64,000 nt of DNA from Hymenobacter psychrotolerans DSM 18569 (GCF_900142395.1 NZ_FRAS01000009.1:99034-163033), one strand, 5' to 3'; counted from the stretch's first letter, positions 25,482-33,384 are shown. Translations and numbers: made by a program. Notes: generated from the letters alone by a model not told the origin.

Positions 25482-26087
25482 CTACGGCATAGGTAACCCT
25501 ACCCCTTGCTCTACTTTTATCCGGATACCGTCCCCAACCATTCGCACGTCGTAGCCGGGGCGCGGCGCTGCAGCTCCACTTTCGCGTTGCTCCAGCACGT
25601 TGTTGTTGCCCTGCTGCTGAATCCGGTAGGTTCGGTCATCCACGAGCAGCTGCTGCGTTACCTGGTTGCCGAGTCCATCCTGCAGAATGCTGGTGGTAGT
25701 ATTGTTGCCTACCAAGTCGCTCTGCACCTGGTTGCCGTTGCCTTGCTGCGTGAGGTCGGTGCGCAGGCCGGCACCGGTCTGGTTCAGCACGGCCGAGTTT
25801 GCATCACCGGCCTGGGTCAGGTTCACGACGTTGCCGCTGAGAAAAGCTCCCGTATACTGCTGATTGACCACCCCGGTATTCTGGTTGCCTTGCTGCGTAA
25901 GGGCTGTCCGGTTTAGGTTATTGGTGGCTGCGGCGGCGCGGGTGGCAGCATTCTGCTCTGCTTCCAGGCGCAGTGCCACCTGCTGCTCCGTCTGGCTTGA
26001 TGGCGCTTCCGCATTCCATTGGGCAGCTGCTGACCCTGCCACACAGCATAATAGGCAGACCAGCACAAAAGCATACATATTTTGCAT
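25482..26087 (-). CDS. csgB: Curlin-repeat protein, minor subunit/nucleator type
   Basis: Curlin-repeat proteins form extracellular amyloid. This 201-residue protein has a signal peptide (about 1-22, ending GSAAAQ), a Gln/Ala-rich leader and five curlin-type repeats with the Q-x-G-x-x-N pattern (ALTQQGNQN, NLTQAGDAN, DLTQQGNGN, SILQDGLGN, RIQQQGNNN). Unlike its neighbour it ends with a non-repeat segment (YDVRMVGDGIRIKVEQGVG) that could anchor it, which fits the role of a surface nucleator. The csgA/csgB assignment is therefore by analogy, not proof. It is 137 bases downstream of the larger curlin gene and closed by a strong terminator. Confidence 0.8.
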   Translation of the reverse strand: MQNMYAFVLVCLLCCVAGSAAAQWNAEAPSSQTEQQVALRLEAEQNAATRAAAATNNLNRTALTQQGNQNTGVVNQQYTGAFLSGNVVNLTQAGDANSAVLNQTGAGLRTDLTQQGNGNQVQSDLVGNNTTTSILQDGLGNQVTQQLLVDDRTYRIQQQGNNNVLEQRESGAAAPRPGYDVRMVGDGIRIKVEQGVGLPMP

Positions 26088-26158
26088 GGCATAGGAGGGT
26101 TATGATGAGCCGAACGCGACATACTTTCTCACGCTCTCAACTACTCTATAAGCACAGA

Positions 26159-26185
26159 ATCCTGCGGGGAAATTCCCCGCAGGAT
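26159..26185. repeat. Hairpin between csgA and csgB
   Basis: ATCCTGCGGGGAA pairs with TTCCCCGCAGGAT around a single base. It lies 40 bases past the csgA stop and has no T run on the minus strand, so it looks more like an mRNA stabiliser or partial terminator that sets the csgA to csgB ratio (inference). Confidence 0.7.
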
Positions 26186-26224
26186 GTGTGCTACGACGTA
26201 GTGTTACCTGCGTCGGCCAGCATG

Positions 26225-26965
26225 TTAGTTATGCTCCTGGTTAACAGTAGCGCGGTTGTTGTTGCCGCTCTGGCTGATGTCGCTCCACTGGCTTTCGGTA
26301 GTGATACCACGGTGGGTGTTGCTGGTACCGCCCTGTGCAGTGTTAGCAAAGTTGTCGTTGCCGGTTTGCGTCTGGCGAGCCCAGTTCTGGTCGCTGTCTT
26401 GGTCAACATAACCTTGGTTTCTGTCGCCAGCCTGCGACTGGATAGACGAGTTGGAGTCATGACGACCCGAAACACCCTGCCACGATTTGGCGGTGTTGTT
26501 GTTGCCGCTCTGCGAGATGGAAGAGCTGTTCAAATCACCAATCTGCTCAGAGTAAGCAGTGTTGTTGTTGCCGCTCTGGCGCGTTACGGCATCGTTGCCG
26601 TCACCATCCTGCATCTGGTCGCTACCGTTGTTGTTGCCCTGCTGGCGTACAAACGCCTCGTTGCTGTCGTCGGCAGCGAATTGGGTCAAGAAACCTGAGC
26701 CGCTGTGTACCTGACGCTGAGCAGCGCGGTTATTGTCACCTACTTGCTCAACCTGAGCAATATTGCGGCTAGCCGCACTACCTGTCAAGTTACCAACCTG
26801 TACTTGGTCAGCATTGTTAAAGTTACCGCTCTGGATGATGGAAGCTGCGTTATCAGCAGTAGTCGGAACTATTGGGCTGCCAGCAGCGCCACCTACTTGA
26901 CCAATTTGAGCTTGAGCAGCACCAGCGAACAAGAGAGCTGCAACGAGGATGTTAATTTTTTTCAT
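26225..26965 (-). CDS. csgA: Major curlin subunit
   Basis: The 246-residue protein has a signal peptide (1-19, MKKINILVAALLFAGAAQA) and about eight curlin repeats of the Q-x-G-x-x-N type, for example SIIQSGNFN, VRQQGNNNG, TRQSGNNNT, ISQSGNNNT and ISQSGNNNR, so it should form the body of an extracellular amyloid fibre. The composition is very rich in Asn, Gln, Ser, Gly and Asp. At DNA level an 18-base stretch (GTTGTTGTTGCCGCTCTG on plus, encoding QSGNNN) recurs exactly at 26255, 26495 and 26561, a source of possible slippage or recombination. It has its own strong promoter (27044-27073) and a leader of about 70 bases. Confidence 0.87.
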   Translation of the reverse strand: MKKINILVAALLFAGAAQAQIGQVGGAAGSPIVPTTADNAASIIQSGNFNNADQVQVGNLTGSAASRNIAQVEQVGDNNRAAQRQVHSGSGFLTQFAADDSNEAFVRQQGNNNGSDQMQDGDGNDAVTRQSGNNNTAYSEQIGDLNSSSISQSGNNNTAKSWQGVSGRHDSNSSIQSQAGDRNQGYVDQDSDQNWARQTQTGNDNFANTAQGGTSNTHRGITTESQWSDISQSGNNNRATVNQEHN

Positions 26966-27043
26966 GGTTTGGGGAGTTGGGGAAAGGGGAAATCAGAAAA
27001 GCTAAAGGGGAGTTGTGTAGGGGTTCCCTCCGGAGGAACAGTA

Positions 27044-27073
27044 CAAATATATATTGGTAAATTTACTTTGCAA
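27044..27073 (-). promoter_or_regulatory. Promoter of csgA
   Basis: On the minus strand TTG (27073-27071) and TATATTTG (27051-27044) are exactly 19 bases apart in an AT-rich region. This is one of the best matches to the Bacteroidota consensus in the window and would give an mRNA leader of about 70 bases. Confidence 0.82.
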
Positions 27074-27181
27074 GTATTTTCAATAAAAAAAGTCAAAATA
27101 ATTATTCGATAAGCACCAATAGCAATAATCTAAACATTATACTTTGCTACTATTAGTTTGATTTATAGCAAGATAGACAAC

Positions 27182-28651
27182 CTACTTCGGGCTTCCAGCT
27201 GGTGGTGAAACTACTTCGGGTACCGGGCCCTGGCCGGTTAGGGACTTGCTCTTCATGCGTCCGCCCAGGTAGAAAACGAGGCCAACCTGCCCGGTCCAGT
27301 AGAAGTCGTTGTATTTACCCTGTGTTACCTGGTCGAGCTGGTCGCTGAAGAAGTACCGGTGGTTTACCTGCCCGTACAGGCCCATCTTATCCGTAAGCAG
27401 GTACTCCACCCCCAGCCCGGCGGTAACATGCGGGAGCAGGCTGTTAGAGGCCGTGAAATCCAACGCATTGCGCGTCGTGACGCCTCCACCGAGCACGCCG
27501 TAGGGCGTCACCCGGTCGTAGGGAAACAGGCGCCAGATGCCGGTCAGCTCCGTATAGTTGAACGTTTCCCGATAGAAGCGGCCGGCGGCCAGCTGGCTCC
27601 GCCCAACGGTGAGTTGCGCGGCCATGCGGCGGCCGGGGGCACCTTCGTAGCGGGCTACCAGCTCTACCCCCGGTCGGAACAGGGAGTTATCATAGTCGCC
27701 GCCGTAACGCTGGGTGGTGGCCGCGGCCCCCAGCCCCAACGCGCCGCGCCGCGGTACCAGCGGCCGGTTCAGTACATCAATGTTCAGGTTTTCCTGTTTT
27801 TCCTGCTGATACGCCAGCACGGCGGCGCCCGTGCGGTCGGCGGGGTTGCGGGGCGTCCAGAGGCCATCCTGGATTCCTTCCAGCACCAGCGCCTGCACCG
27901 ACTTCTCAATAGCCTCCTTGACGGCCATTTCCGAGGGCTCGTTGTAGGTGAAACCGGTTTCGGTTTCCAGCAGGCGCTTGAACAGCACGTAGCGGAACAT
28001 GCTTGCGTCTACCTGCTGCGACAGAATGCTTTTGGAGGTATACACCGTTTTCAGGACCTGGCCGGTGCTGGTACTGATGGCCCGCAGATACACCGTTACG
28101 CGGTCCTGGCGGTACTGGCCGGAGCCGCCCGTACCGAAATAGCGCAGCCCGGCACCGCCCGTAAGCATGTTGGCATCATAAGAGATAATGCCGCCTTCCA
28201 GAATCACGCCGGCAAACAACAACGGGGGCAGGTTGGGCTGGCGCTGTCCGGTTTGCTCGGTATACTCTGCCCGGGTAGACCGGATGATTTTTCGCTCGTT
28301 GAGCAGGTTGCCCAGGTTTTCGCGCTCAATCGGGTTAAACCACTTCGACTCTTCCAGGGCCCGCATCAGGATGGTGGTAGTGCCCTGCGAAATGGCGGTA
28401 GAGAAGCTGGAGCCGTTGGCCGTGGGCTTGTACTGCCCGGTCTGGTCGCGGAATTTGTAGACGGCTACTACCGTTTTTTCGCGCGCTTCCGGCAGGGCTA
28501 CCAGTGTCTGGCTGGCCCGCACCTCGGCTCCCAGCCGGGCCGGATCGGTCTTCATGGGCTGATGGAAATAAGGCGCGCACCCGCCTGCTGCTCCCAGCCC
28601 TAGGGCCAATACCACCCGCACAATCTGGCCACTCGTTGCAATACGACGCAT
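27182..28651 (-). CDS. csgG: CsgG curli secretion channel with C-terminal barrel-like domain
   Basis: CsgG forms the nonameric outer-membrane lipoprotein pore that exports curlins. The 489-residue protein has a lipobox (GGC, Cys25) and residues about 26-280 match the CsgG fold: VVAVYKFRDQTGQYKP, LMRALEESKWFNPIERENL, LLNERKIIRSTR, DRVTVYLRAISTSTGQVLKTVYTSKSI and VEAI-like helices. E. coli CsgG is 277 residues; here about 190 residues are added, with beta strands and aromatic ends (FRPGVELVARYEG, YGVLGGGVTTRN, DFYWTGQVGLVFYLGG) resembling an eight-stranded OmpA-like barrel. It starts 6 bases after csgF ends, so the two are translationally close. Extended CsgG proteins occur in other Bacteroidota; the function of the extension is unknown. 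Confidence 0.88.
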   Translation of the reverse strand: MRRIATSGQIVRVVLALGLGAAGGCAPYFHQPMKTDPARLGAEVRASQTLVALPEAREKTVVAVYKFRDQTGQYKPTANGSSFSTAISQGTTTILMRALEESKWFNPIERENLGNLLNERKIIRSTRAEYTEQTGQRQPNLPPLLFAGVILEGGIISYDANMLTGGAGLRYFGTGGSGQYRQDRVTVYLRAISTSTGQVLKTVYTSKSILSQQVDASMFRYVLFKRLLETETGFTYNEPSEMAVKEAIEKSVQALVLEGIQDGLWTPRNPADRTGAAVLAYQQEKQENLNIDVLNRPLVPRRGALGLGAAATTQRYGGDYDNSLFRPGVELVARYEGAPGRRMAAQLTVGRSQLAAGRFYRETFNYTELTGIWRLFPYDRVTPYGVLGGGVTTRNALDFTASNSLLPHVTAGLGVEYLLTDKMGLYGQVNHRYFFSDQLDQVTQGKYNDFYWTGQVGLVFYLGGRMKSKSLTGQGPVPEVVSPPAGSPK

Positions 28652-28657
28652 AGCTGA

Positions 28658-29083
28658 CTATAGAGAAGGTACCGTGATAGTAGTCTGGTTGCCGGTGCCG
28701 GAATCCGTAATCTGGATGTCGACTCCGGTGCCATTAGGCGTCACGACAATCTGGTACGAGCCGATATTGTAGCTTCCTTCCGTGATGCCACTGGGCCCAA
28801 ACTGCGACAACACAAACTGGCGGCTGAGCTGACTCAGAATCTGCTGGTTCAGGCTTTGCTGGAAAGTAGCCAGTGGGTCGGTGGTGCGGGAAGCGGCCGG
28901 TTTGGCGGCCGGGTCTTCTATCGTGTTCTGGGCCTGCGCAGAGCTAAGCAGCCAGCTGTAGTTAAATGTGTTACCGCCGCCAAAAGAGGGGTTCTTAGGC
29001 TCATAGACAAAGTCCTGAGCGGCGGCAGAATGGCTGGCCAGTGCCAGGCCCAGCACGAAGAGGAACGTAAGAGTGGGTTTCAT
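28658..29083 (-). CDS. csgF: Curli assembly factor CsgF
   Basis: CsgF binds the outer mouth of CsgG and couples secretion to nucleation. The 141-residue protein (E. coli 138) has a signal peptide (about 1-22, ending HSAAAQ) and then the typical DFVYEPKNPSFGGGNTFNYS, equivalent to the segment that inserts into the CsgG pore, followed by a helical part (FQQSLNQQILSQLSRQF) and a beta C-terminus (IGSYQIVVTPNGTGVDIQI). It lies between csgE and csgG in the same transcription direction, 39 bases after csgE. Confidence 0.92.
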   Translation of the reverse strand: MKPTLTFLFVLGLALASHSAAAQDFVYEPKNPSFGGGNTFNYSWLLSSAQAQNTIEDPAAKPAASRTTDPLATFQQSLNQQILSQLSRQFVLSQFGPSGITEGSYNIGSYQIVVTPNGTGVDIQITDSGTGNQTTITVPSL

Positions 29084-29122
29084 GCAGAGGGGATGTATGG
29101 TAGGCGTATGGGAGTGGTATGC

Positions 29123-29800
29123 TTAAAAAGTTTCGAGAGGCTGCTTGCCCCCTTTTTCCAGCTGGCGGCTAACGCTGCGGGCTTCTTCCAGAAAGCCAAT
29201 TGCGGCATTCACGGCATCGGCGGCTACGGCTTCTATGTATTCCTGCTTGGGCTGCAGGGGCATTTCCAGCAGATCCGTTTCGTTTACATTCAGGCTGATC
29301 AGGGTGCTGGTGCCCCGCCCGGGCTTTTCCGTGATAGTCACGACGTATTCGCCGATGCCAGGCGGCGCCTCAAACTGCGTGTAAAAAATATCGTAGAAAT
29401 CGTGCCCTACTTTGCTAATTGTCTGATCCACAATTAGCCCCTCTATTTCCAGGGTGCGCTGTGGGCGCTGCGGGCCAGCGGCGGCAGTCGAATCTGACGT
29501 AGCTTTCAGCAGCAGGCGCAGGGCTTCTTCCAGCTTGTTGGCAGGCAGGGGCGCGGCCTTGGACTCGCGCACCGGAGCCTGCTGGCTTTTTTGGCCGGGC
29601 GCGTCTTCCCGGGCTGGTGCCCGCCGTTCGCCCTGCCCCGCCGCCGTACCCACCTGCAGCAATACTGCCAGCAGGCAGAGTACCCCCTCCCGCCAGAGCT
29701 GCTGCAGACGCAGGGCGCGCTTCGGCCTGGCACACTGCCGAATAGCATTGGGGTTGTGGCACTCCATAAAGGACAAGTTGAAAAAGCCAAAACCATTCAT
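29123..29800 (-). CDS. csgE: Curli secretion specificity factor CsgE
   Basis: CsgE caps the periplasmic side of CsgG and guides curlins into it. The 225-residue protein has its CsgE domain in the C-terminal 115 residues (TLEIEGLIVDQTISKVGHDF, YTQFEAPPGIGEYVVTI, STLISLNVNETDLLEMPL). The N-terminal half is longer than in E. coli (129 residues in total): a late signal peptide (VLCLLAVLLQVGTAAGQ at about 40-56) and a charged Ala/Pro/Gln-rich linker. The ATG at 29800 is preceded by AAGGATGAG, a plausible ribosome-binding site; an in-frame ATG at 29767 would shorten the unusual N-terminus. First gene of the curli cluster, with a promoter at 29837-29866. Confidence 0.85.
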   Translation of the reverse strand: MNGFGFFNLSFMECHNPNAIRQCARPKRALRLQQLWREGVLCLLAVLLQVGTAAGQGERRAPAREDAPGQKSQQAPVRESKAAPLPANKLEEALRLLLKATSDSTAAAGPQRPQRTLEIEGLIVDQTISKVGHDFYDIFYTQFEAPPGIGEYVVTITEKPGRGTSTLISLNVNETDLLEMPLQPKQEYIEAVAADAVNAAIGFLEEARSVSRQLEKGGKQPLETF

Positions 29801-29836
29801 CTCATCCTTATAGACTCGATTAACGGTTCTTCGCCA

Positions 29837-29866
29837 TAAATGTAATAATTAGCTGAAATAATGCAA
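29837..29866 (-). promoter_or_regulatory. Promoter of the csgEFG operon
   Basis: On the minus strand TTG (29866-29864) and TACATTTA (29844-29837, one base off TAnnTTTG) are 19 bases apart, in strongly AT-rich DNA about 30 bases before the csgE start. The weaker -7 box than at csgA suggests lower expression of the machine than of the fibre. Confidence 0.65.
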
Positions 29867-29978
29867 TAAATAATTTACTCATTTAAACATAAAATATAAT
29901 ATTACCTGACAAATTGCATTGTATCGAACTACCTACCAGACCTTATCCTGTCGCATACTTCTCGTCTGTATGCACCAC

Positions 29979-30027
29979 AAAAAGGCCTGTTTACTCGCCT
30001 GCGGTGGGCAAACAAGCGAACAGGCCT
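29979..30027 (-). terminator. Terminator downstream of the ATP-grasp gene
   Basis: AGGCCTGTT and AACAGGCCT form a stem around a loop that can fold further, followed by five Ts on the minus strand. It would stop read-through from 30144 into the curli promoter region. Confidence 0.7.
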
Positions 30028-30068
30028 AAGCAGGTCAGCAGCAGGCGGCAGTTTGATAGCCACTGAAA

Positions 30069-30114
30069 GCAGCGGCCAGCTCACTGACATCTGTATCAGT
30101 GAGCTGGCCGCTGC
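30069..30114 (-). terminator. Long hairpin after the ATP-grasp gene
   Basis: A perfect 19-bp stem (GCAGCGGCCAGCTCACTGA and its complement) with an 8-base loop sits 30 bases past the stop codon at 30144. The T run after it is short (TTTC), so it may work together with the hairpin at 29979-30027. Confidence 0.65.
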
Positions 30115-30143
30115 AACTCTAGTACCATAGGCTACCGGGGCGT

Positions 30144-31319
30144 TCAGGCACCCAGCACGTGCGGCACAAACTCCGATAGATTGGTGATGAAGCCCGCTGC
30201 CCGCCGATAACCGATGGCGCAGCCCGTCCCGGCCCAGAACACACCGGCTTGGTAGAAGCGCCCCTGGCCATCCTGGGGCAATTGGGCGTAGCGCTGGCTT
30301 ACCTGCGGCTGATGGGCAAATTCGCCGGCAATCTGCTGCCCGGCGCGGCCTTCCGCTACTTCCGTCACGTTCTGGCCCTCACGACCCAGCAGCGGCTTGC
30401 GCACAAAGTGGCCGGTGAGTTCCTGCATGGAGGCCTCCAGCAGCAGCGGATGGTGCGGGAAACACAGCCAGAGCCACGCCAGAATAGCTTTGCTCTGGAA
30501 CAGCAACGTGTAGGCCGGATTGGCAATGATAACGTCGCGGCTTTGCAGAAGCTGGGTGAGGTCGGTGGTCAGGGCAGGTTCTTCTTCCGCCAAGATTTCC
30601 CACGGCACCAACTTAAACAAGAACCCGAAGCGGTGCCATTGCCCGGCTGCCACCTCGGCCCACACACCGCGCTCCTCTCCCACCACCGATACCTGCATAT
30701 CATCGACGGGGCAGATGTGCACATCCGTGAAACCTGCTTCGCGGGCGGCTTCGGCTATGACGGCACAGTTGGTGGCGTCTTCGGCGCTGCCCGGCAGGTG
30801 CACCAGCAGCAGCGTCGGCTCCAGGTCGTCGTTGCGCTGCAGCCACTCGGCCAGCTGGTTTTGCAGGCCTTCGAACAGGCCGTTGGCCTGCCGGTCTTCC
30901 TCGGCTTGTCCGGTCGCCATCAGGCTGGCCCACTGCACTACAGCTGTTTCGGGCAGGCTGGTGGCGGTATCAGCGTTGAACTCCAGCAGCTTGGGGCCGT
31001 CGGGGGTCTGGGCCAGGTCGAAGCGGCCGTAGAGGTGCCAGTGCCGGTCGTCGTTCCAGGAGTGGCGCACGGCAGGCCAGAGCAGGGCCGGGATGGCCAG
31101 CTGCTGTAGCAGCGAATCCGGAATCGGGTCGGGGATGGACTGCACCATCATCTGGTAGAGCGTGTCGGCGGCCTGCAGCAGCTCGTCGGCTTCCGCTTCA
31201 GACAGCTGCACCGCTTCGCGGGCTACGTAGTTCTGGCAGGCATCTTCCAGGGCCCAGTCCCAGCCCAGGCCGCGCAGGGCCGGCGCAACATCACCGGCCA
31301 GCGGCAATAACTTAATCAT
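30144..31319 (-). CDS. Glutathionylspermidine synthase-like ATP-grasp protein (YgiC/YjfC type)
   Basis: The 391-residue protein matches the stand-alone ATP-grasp synthetase domain of glutathionylspermidine synthase. Recognisable parts are YGRFDLAQTPDGPKLLEFNADTATSLPETA in shorter form (GPKLLEFNADTATSLPE), HICPVDDMQV, FLFKLVPWEILAEEEP, IIANPAYTLLFQSKAILAWL and FVRKPLLGREGQNV near the C-terminus. E. coli homologues YgiC and YjfC lack the amidase domain and probably ligate an unknown carboxylate to an amine or peptide; they are not proven to make glutathionylspermidine. The gene follows a lipoprotein that resembles YgiB, as in the E. coli ygiB-ygiC pair. Confidence 0.85.
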   Translation of the reverse strand: MIKLLPLAGDVAPALRGLGWDWALEDACQNYVAREAVQLSEAEADELLQAADTLYQMMVQSIPDPIPDSLLQQLAIPALLWPAVRHSWNDDRHWHLYGRFDLAQTPDGPKLLEFNADTATSLPETAVVQWASLMATGQAEEDRQANGLFEGLQNQLAEWLQRNDDLEPTLLLVHLPGSAEDATNCAVIAEAAREAGFTDVHICPVDDMQVSVVGEERGVWAEVAAGQWHRFGFLFKLVPWEILAEEEPALTTDLTQLLQSRDVIIANPAYTLLFQSKAILAWLWLCFPHHPLLLEASMQELTGHFVRKPLLGREGQNVTEVAEGRAGQQIAGEFAHQPQVSQRYAQLPQDGQGRFYQAGVFWAGTGCAIGYRRAAGFITNLSEFVPHVLGA

Positions 31320-31328
31320 GGCAAGAGC

Positions 31329-31380
31329 AAAAAACAGGAGTCAGGGAAGAAGCTACTCTACTATAGCTCCTCCCCTGACT
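31329..31380 (-). terminator. Terminator/attenuator between the YgiB-like and ATP-grasp genes
   Basis: On the minus strand AGTCAGGGGAGGAGCT pairs imperfectly with AGCTTCTTCCCTGACT around a short loop, followed by CCTG and six Ts. It ends 9 bases before the ATP-grasp start codon, so it probably limits read-through from the upstream lipoprotein gene. Confidence 0.75.
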
Positions 31381-31410
31381 TCTTCTATTAACAAGAAACA
31401 AGACGCTGGC

Positions 31411-32097
31411 TTAGCCGCCGAAGCCGCCGCCACTGCGGCCACTGAAGCCGCTGCTGCGCCCGGAACTGGGCGCGGTGCTCCGCATGCTGCTGCGACTGCC
31501 GTAGCCCGTGGTGCGCGTAACGGTGGTGCTGGGCCGGATGCCACTGCTGCCGCTGCTACCCGAGAAGCCGCGCCCGAAAAAGCCCCGGCCCTGCGCCCGC
31601 TCCTGCGCCACCCGGCCCCGCCAGCCGTTGTTCTGCTGCACGATGCCGGGGTTGGCATAGGCACCTACGTTGGGCGTCAGGAAGCGGCCGGCCATGTAGC
31701 CGATGCCGCCCCACATCAGCACGTCCATCATGCCGGTACGGCCGGCGTGGTTTTCGGGGTTGGCGCGGGTGTAGTCCTGCATCTGGCGCTGCAGCGCCTG
31801 GCCCTGCAGCGTATCTACTTTGCCATCGAAGTGCTTGAGCACGGCGGCCACTTCCTCTTTGCCGGCGGGCCGCTCCGCCGTGATTTTCCACTCGCCGGGC
31901 TGCACCTCCGTCATTTCCGTGATGACGCCCTCGGAGTAAGAACCCGCGTTGCCGCTGCTCCATTCGCCGGCGGCAGTGGTTTCAGGCTCGGAGCTGCCGC
32001 CGGAGCAGGCGGGCAGGGCTACGCCCAGGCTGGCGGCCGCCGCCACCAGTAATACGTTGCGGCGCCAGTCGCCGAAGCGGTAATAAGGTTTGTTCAT
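31411..32097 (-). CDS. YgiB-like lipoprotein (Ser/Gly/Arg-rich tail)
   Basis: The 228-residue protein starts with a basic segment and a lipoprotein signal (LPAC, Cys31). The middle has a beta/helical part (GEWKITAERPAGKEEVAAV) and a glycine-rich hydrophobic patch (GGIGYMAGRFLTPNVG); the C-terminus is low-complexity Ser/Gly/Arg (TTVTRTTGYGSRSSMRS, ending GRSGGGFGG). This order, with a GYMxGR patch followed by TTVTR and an SSRSxGG-type end, matches E. coli YgiB (DUF1190) by eye, and the next gene is a YgiC-like ATP-grasp protein, the same pairing. The homology is remote and is my inference. Start at 32097 chosen because the further upstream frame adds a non-signal extension. Confidence 0.65.
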   Translation of the reverse strand: MNKPYYRFGDWRRNVLLVAAAASLGVALPACSGGSSEPETTAAGEWSSGNAGSYSEGVITEMTEVQPGEWKITAERPAGKEEVAAVLKHFDGKVDTLQGQALQRQMQDYTRANPENHAGRTGMMDVLMWGGIGYMAGRFLTPNVGAYANPGIVQQNNGWRGRVAQERAQGRGFFGRGFSGSSGSSGIRPSTTVTRTTGYGSRSSMRSTAPSSGRSSGFSGRSGGGFGG

Positions 32098-32190
32098 AGC
32101 AGTTGCTCGGTTTTCAGTGTCGGATGGAATGGGGTTGGCCGGAGCCTGCACAGGGCCGGCAGCAGCTTAACAGCAGGCAGCTCTAAAACA

Positions 32191-33012
32191 TTACTCCCAG
32201 AGCGGATAGTGCTCCAGCTGCACCTCCTGCCCGAAGAAGATACGGGTGCTTTCCTCAAAAGAACGGGTAAAGTCGGAAACGAAAAAATGATGCGCGGGCG
32301 CTCCTGTGCCGGCCTGCGCCGCCAGCTGCTGCTGCTCCAGATACTCCCGGACGTGCGCGGCCACCACATCAGAAGCGTCCAGCACCTGCACCCGTTCCCG
32401 GTAGAAGTCGGTTATCTGCTTCTTGATGAGCGGGTAGTGCGTGCAGGCCAGCACCAGCGCCTCAATTCCATCGAGGGTAGGATTGGTGAGGTAGGTTTCG
32501 ATGATGTTGCCGGCAATGGAATTATCGAAGAAGCCTTCCTCAATCATGGGAGCCAGCAGCGGCGTGGCCAGGCTGCGCAACTGCACGCCCAGGTCCAAAT
32601 CGTCAATCTTCTTCCGATAGACGTTGCTGTTCACGGTTTGCTTCGTGCCGATGAGGCCCACCGTGCGCCCGGCGTACTGTGTGCCGATGTGCGCCACAAT
32701 GGGGTCGATGACGTTCAGGACGCGGGCCTTGGAGCCGACGTACTCGCGCACCAGCTCGTAGGCAGCGGCCGAGGCCGAGTTGCAGGCAATCAGAATCACC
32801 TTGCATTGCTGCTTGAGCAGCAGGTCGCAGATTTTGACGGCATACGCCTGAATAGCGGCCGTGCTTTTGTCGCCGTAGGGCAGGTGGGCCGTGTCGCCGA
32901 AGTAGATGAGCCGCTCGTGCGGCAGCACGCGGGCCACGGCGCGGGCCACCGTAAGGCCGCCAATGCCACTGTCGAATACACCGATGGGCCGGGTAGTGAG
33001 GTCTGGAGTCAT
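32191..33012 (-). CDS. murI: Glutamate racemase
   Basis: MurI converts L-glutamate to D-glutamate for peptidoglycan. The 273-residue protein shows IGVFDSGIGGLTVA at the N-terminus, GDTAHLPYGDKS, the first catalytic cysteine C77 in IACNSASAA and the second, C190, in LACTHYPLI, all classical. Length is typical. ATG at 33012 is used; an in-frame TTG 12 bases upstream is possible but less likely. It is divergent from the small plus-strand gene at 33151, and 93 bases upstream of the YgiB-like gene on the same strand. Confidence 0.95.
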   Translation of the reverse strand: MTPDLTTRPIGVFDSGIGGLTVARAVARVLPHERLIYFGDTAHLPYGDKSTAAIQAYAVKICDLLLKQQCKVILIACNSASAAAYELVREYVGSKARVLNVIDPIVAHIGTQYAGRTVGLIGTKQTVNSNVYRKKIDDLDLGVQLRSLATPLLAPMIEEGFFDNSIAGNIIETYLTNPTLDGIEALVLACTHYPLIKKQITDFYRERVQVLDASDVVAAHVREYLEQQQLAAQAGTGAPAHHFFVSDFTRSFEESTRIFFGQEVQLEHYPLWE

Positions 33013-33150
33013 ATCAGGTGGCAAGTAACAAGGAAGCGGCGGAACTGCGGCTGCCCGGCCTCGGCAGCGGCCGAAAAAGGAAGCCTGGATTTTACAATTC
33101 TTTCAAATTCCTATCTTCCCCCCCTGACACCGCCCCCCTTGCCTACTGCT

Positions 33151-33384
33151 ATGAGTAATATTCTGGCCGAAATTGACCACGCCCTGGCGTCCTTCGATTC
33201 CTCCCAGGGCCGCCCGGTGGCCATTGAGCTGGGCGAACGGAAGTACACGCAGCTCGTTCTCGATGTCGCGCATCTGCACGCCGATGGCGGCGAGCTGACC
33301 CATAACACAGGCCGGCCGCTGGCCTACAAAGGGCTGGAAATTCTGCGCGACGACCTGCACATAGACCGGGTGCGGGTGATCTAG
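33151..33384 (+). CDS. Small uncharacterised protein (77 aa)
   Basis: A 77-residue soluble protein with no recognised family: an N-terminal helix (ILAEIDHALASFDSSQG) followed by beta strands (PVAIELGERKYTQLVLD, HIDRVRVI). The compact, charged sequence, clean start at 33151 and codon use like its neighbours support a real gene. It sits alone between murI (divergent) and the ABC-F gene, whose -7 box lies 69 bases past its stop. Confidence 0.6.
   Translation: MSNILAEIDHALASFDSSQGRPVAIELGERKYTQLVLDVAHLHADGGELTHNTGRPLAYKGLEILRDDLHIDRVRVI

Noticed and set aside
29979..30114. Small RNA gene between csgE and the ATP-grasp gene
   Set aside because: The two hairpins are oriented and placed as terminators of the minus-strand gene ending at 30144, and no promoter for a separate RNA was found.
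32191..33024. Longer MurI starting at an in-frame TTG
   Set aside because: The ATG four codons later gives the normal family N-terminus, and nothing upstream supports the TTG.
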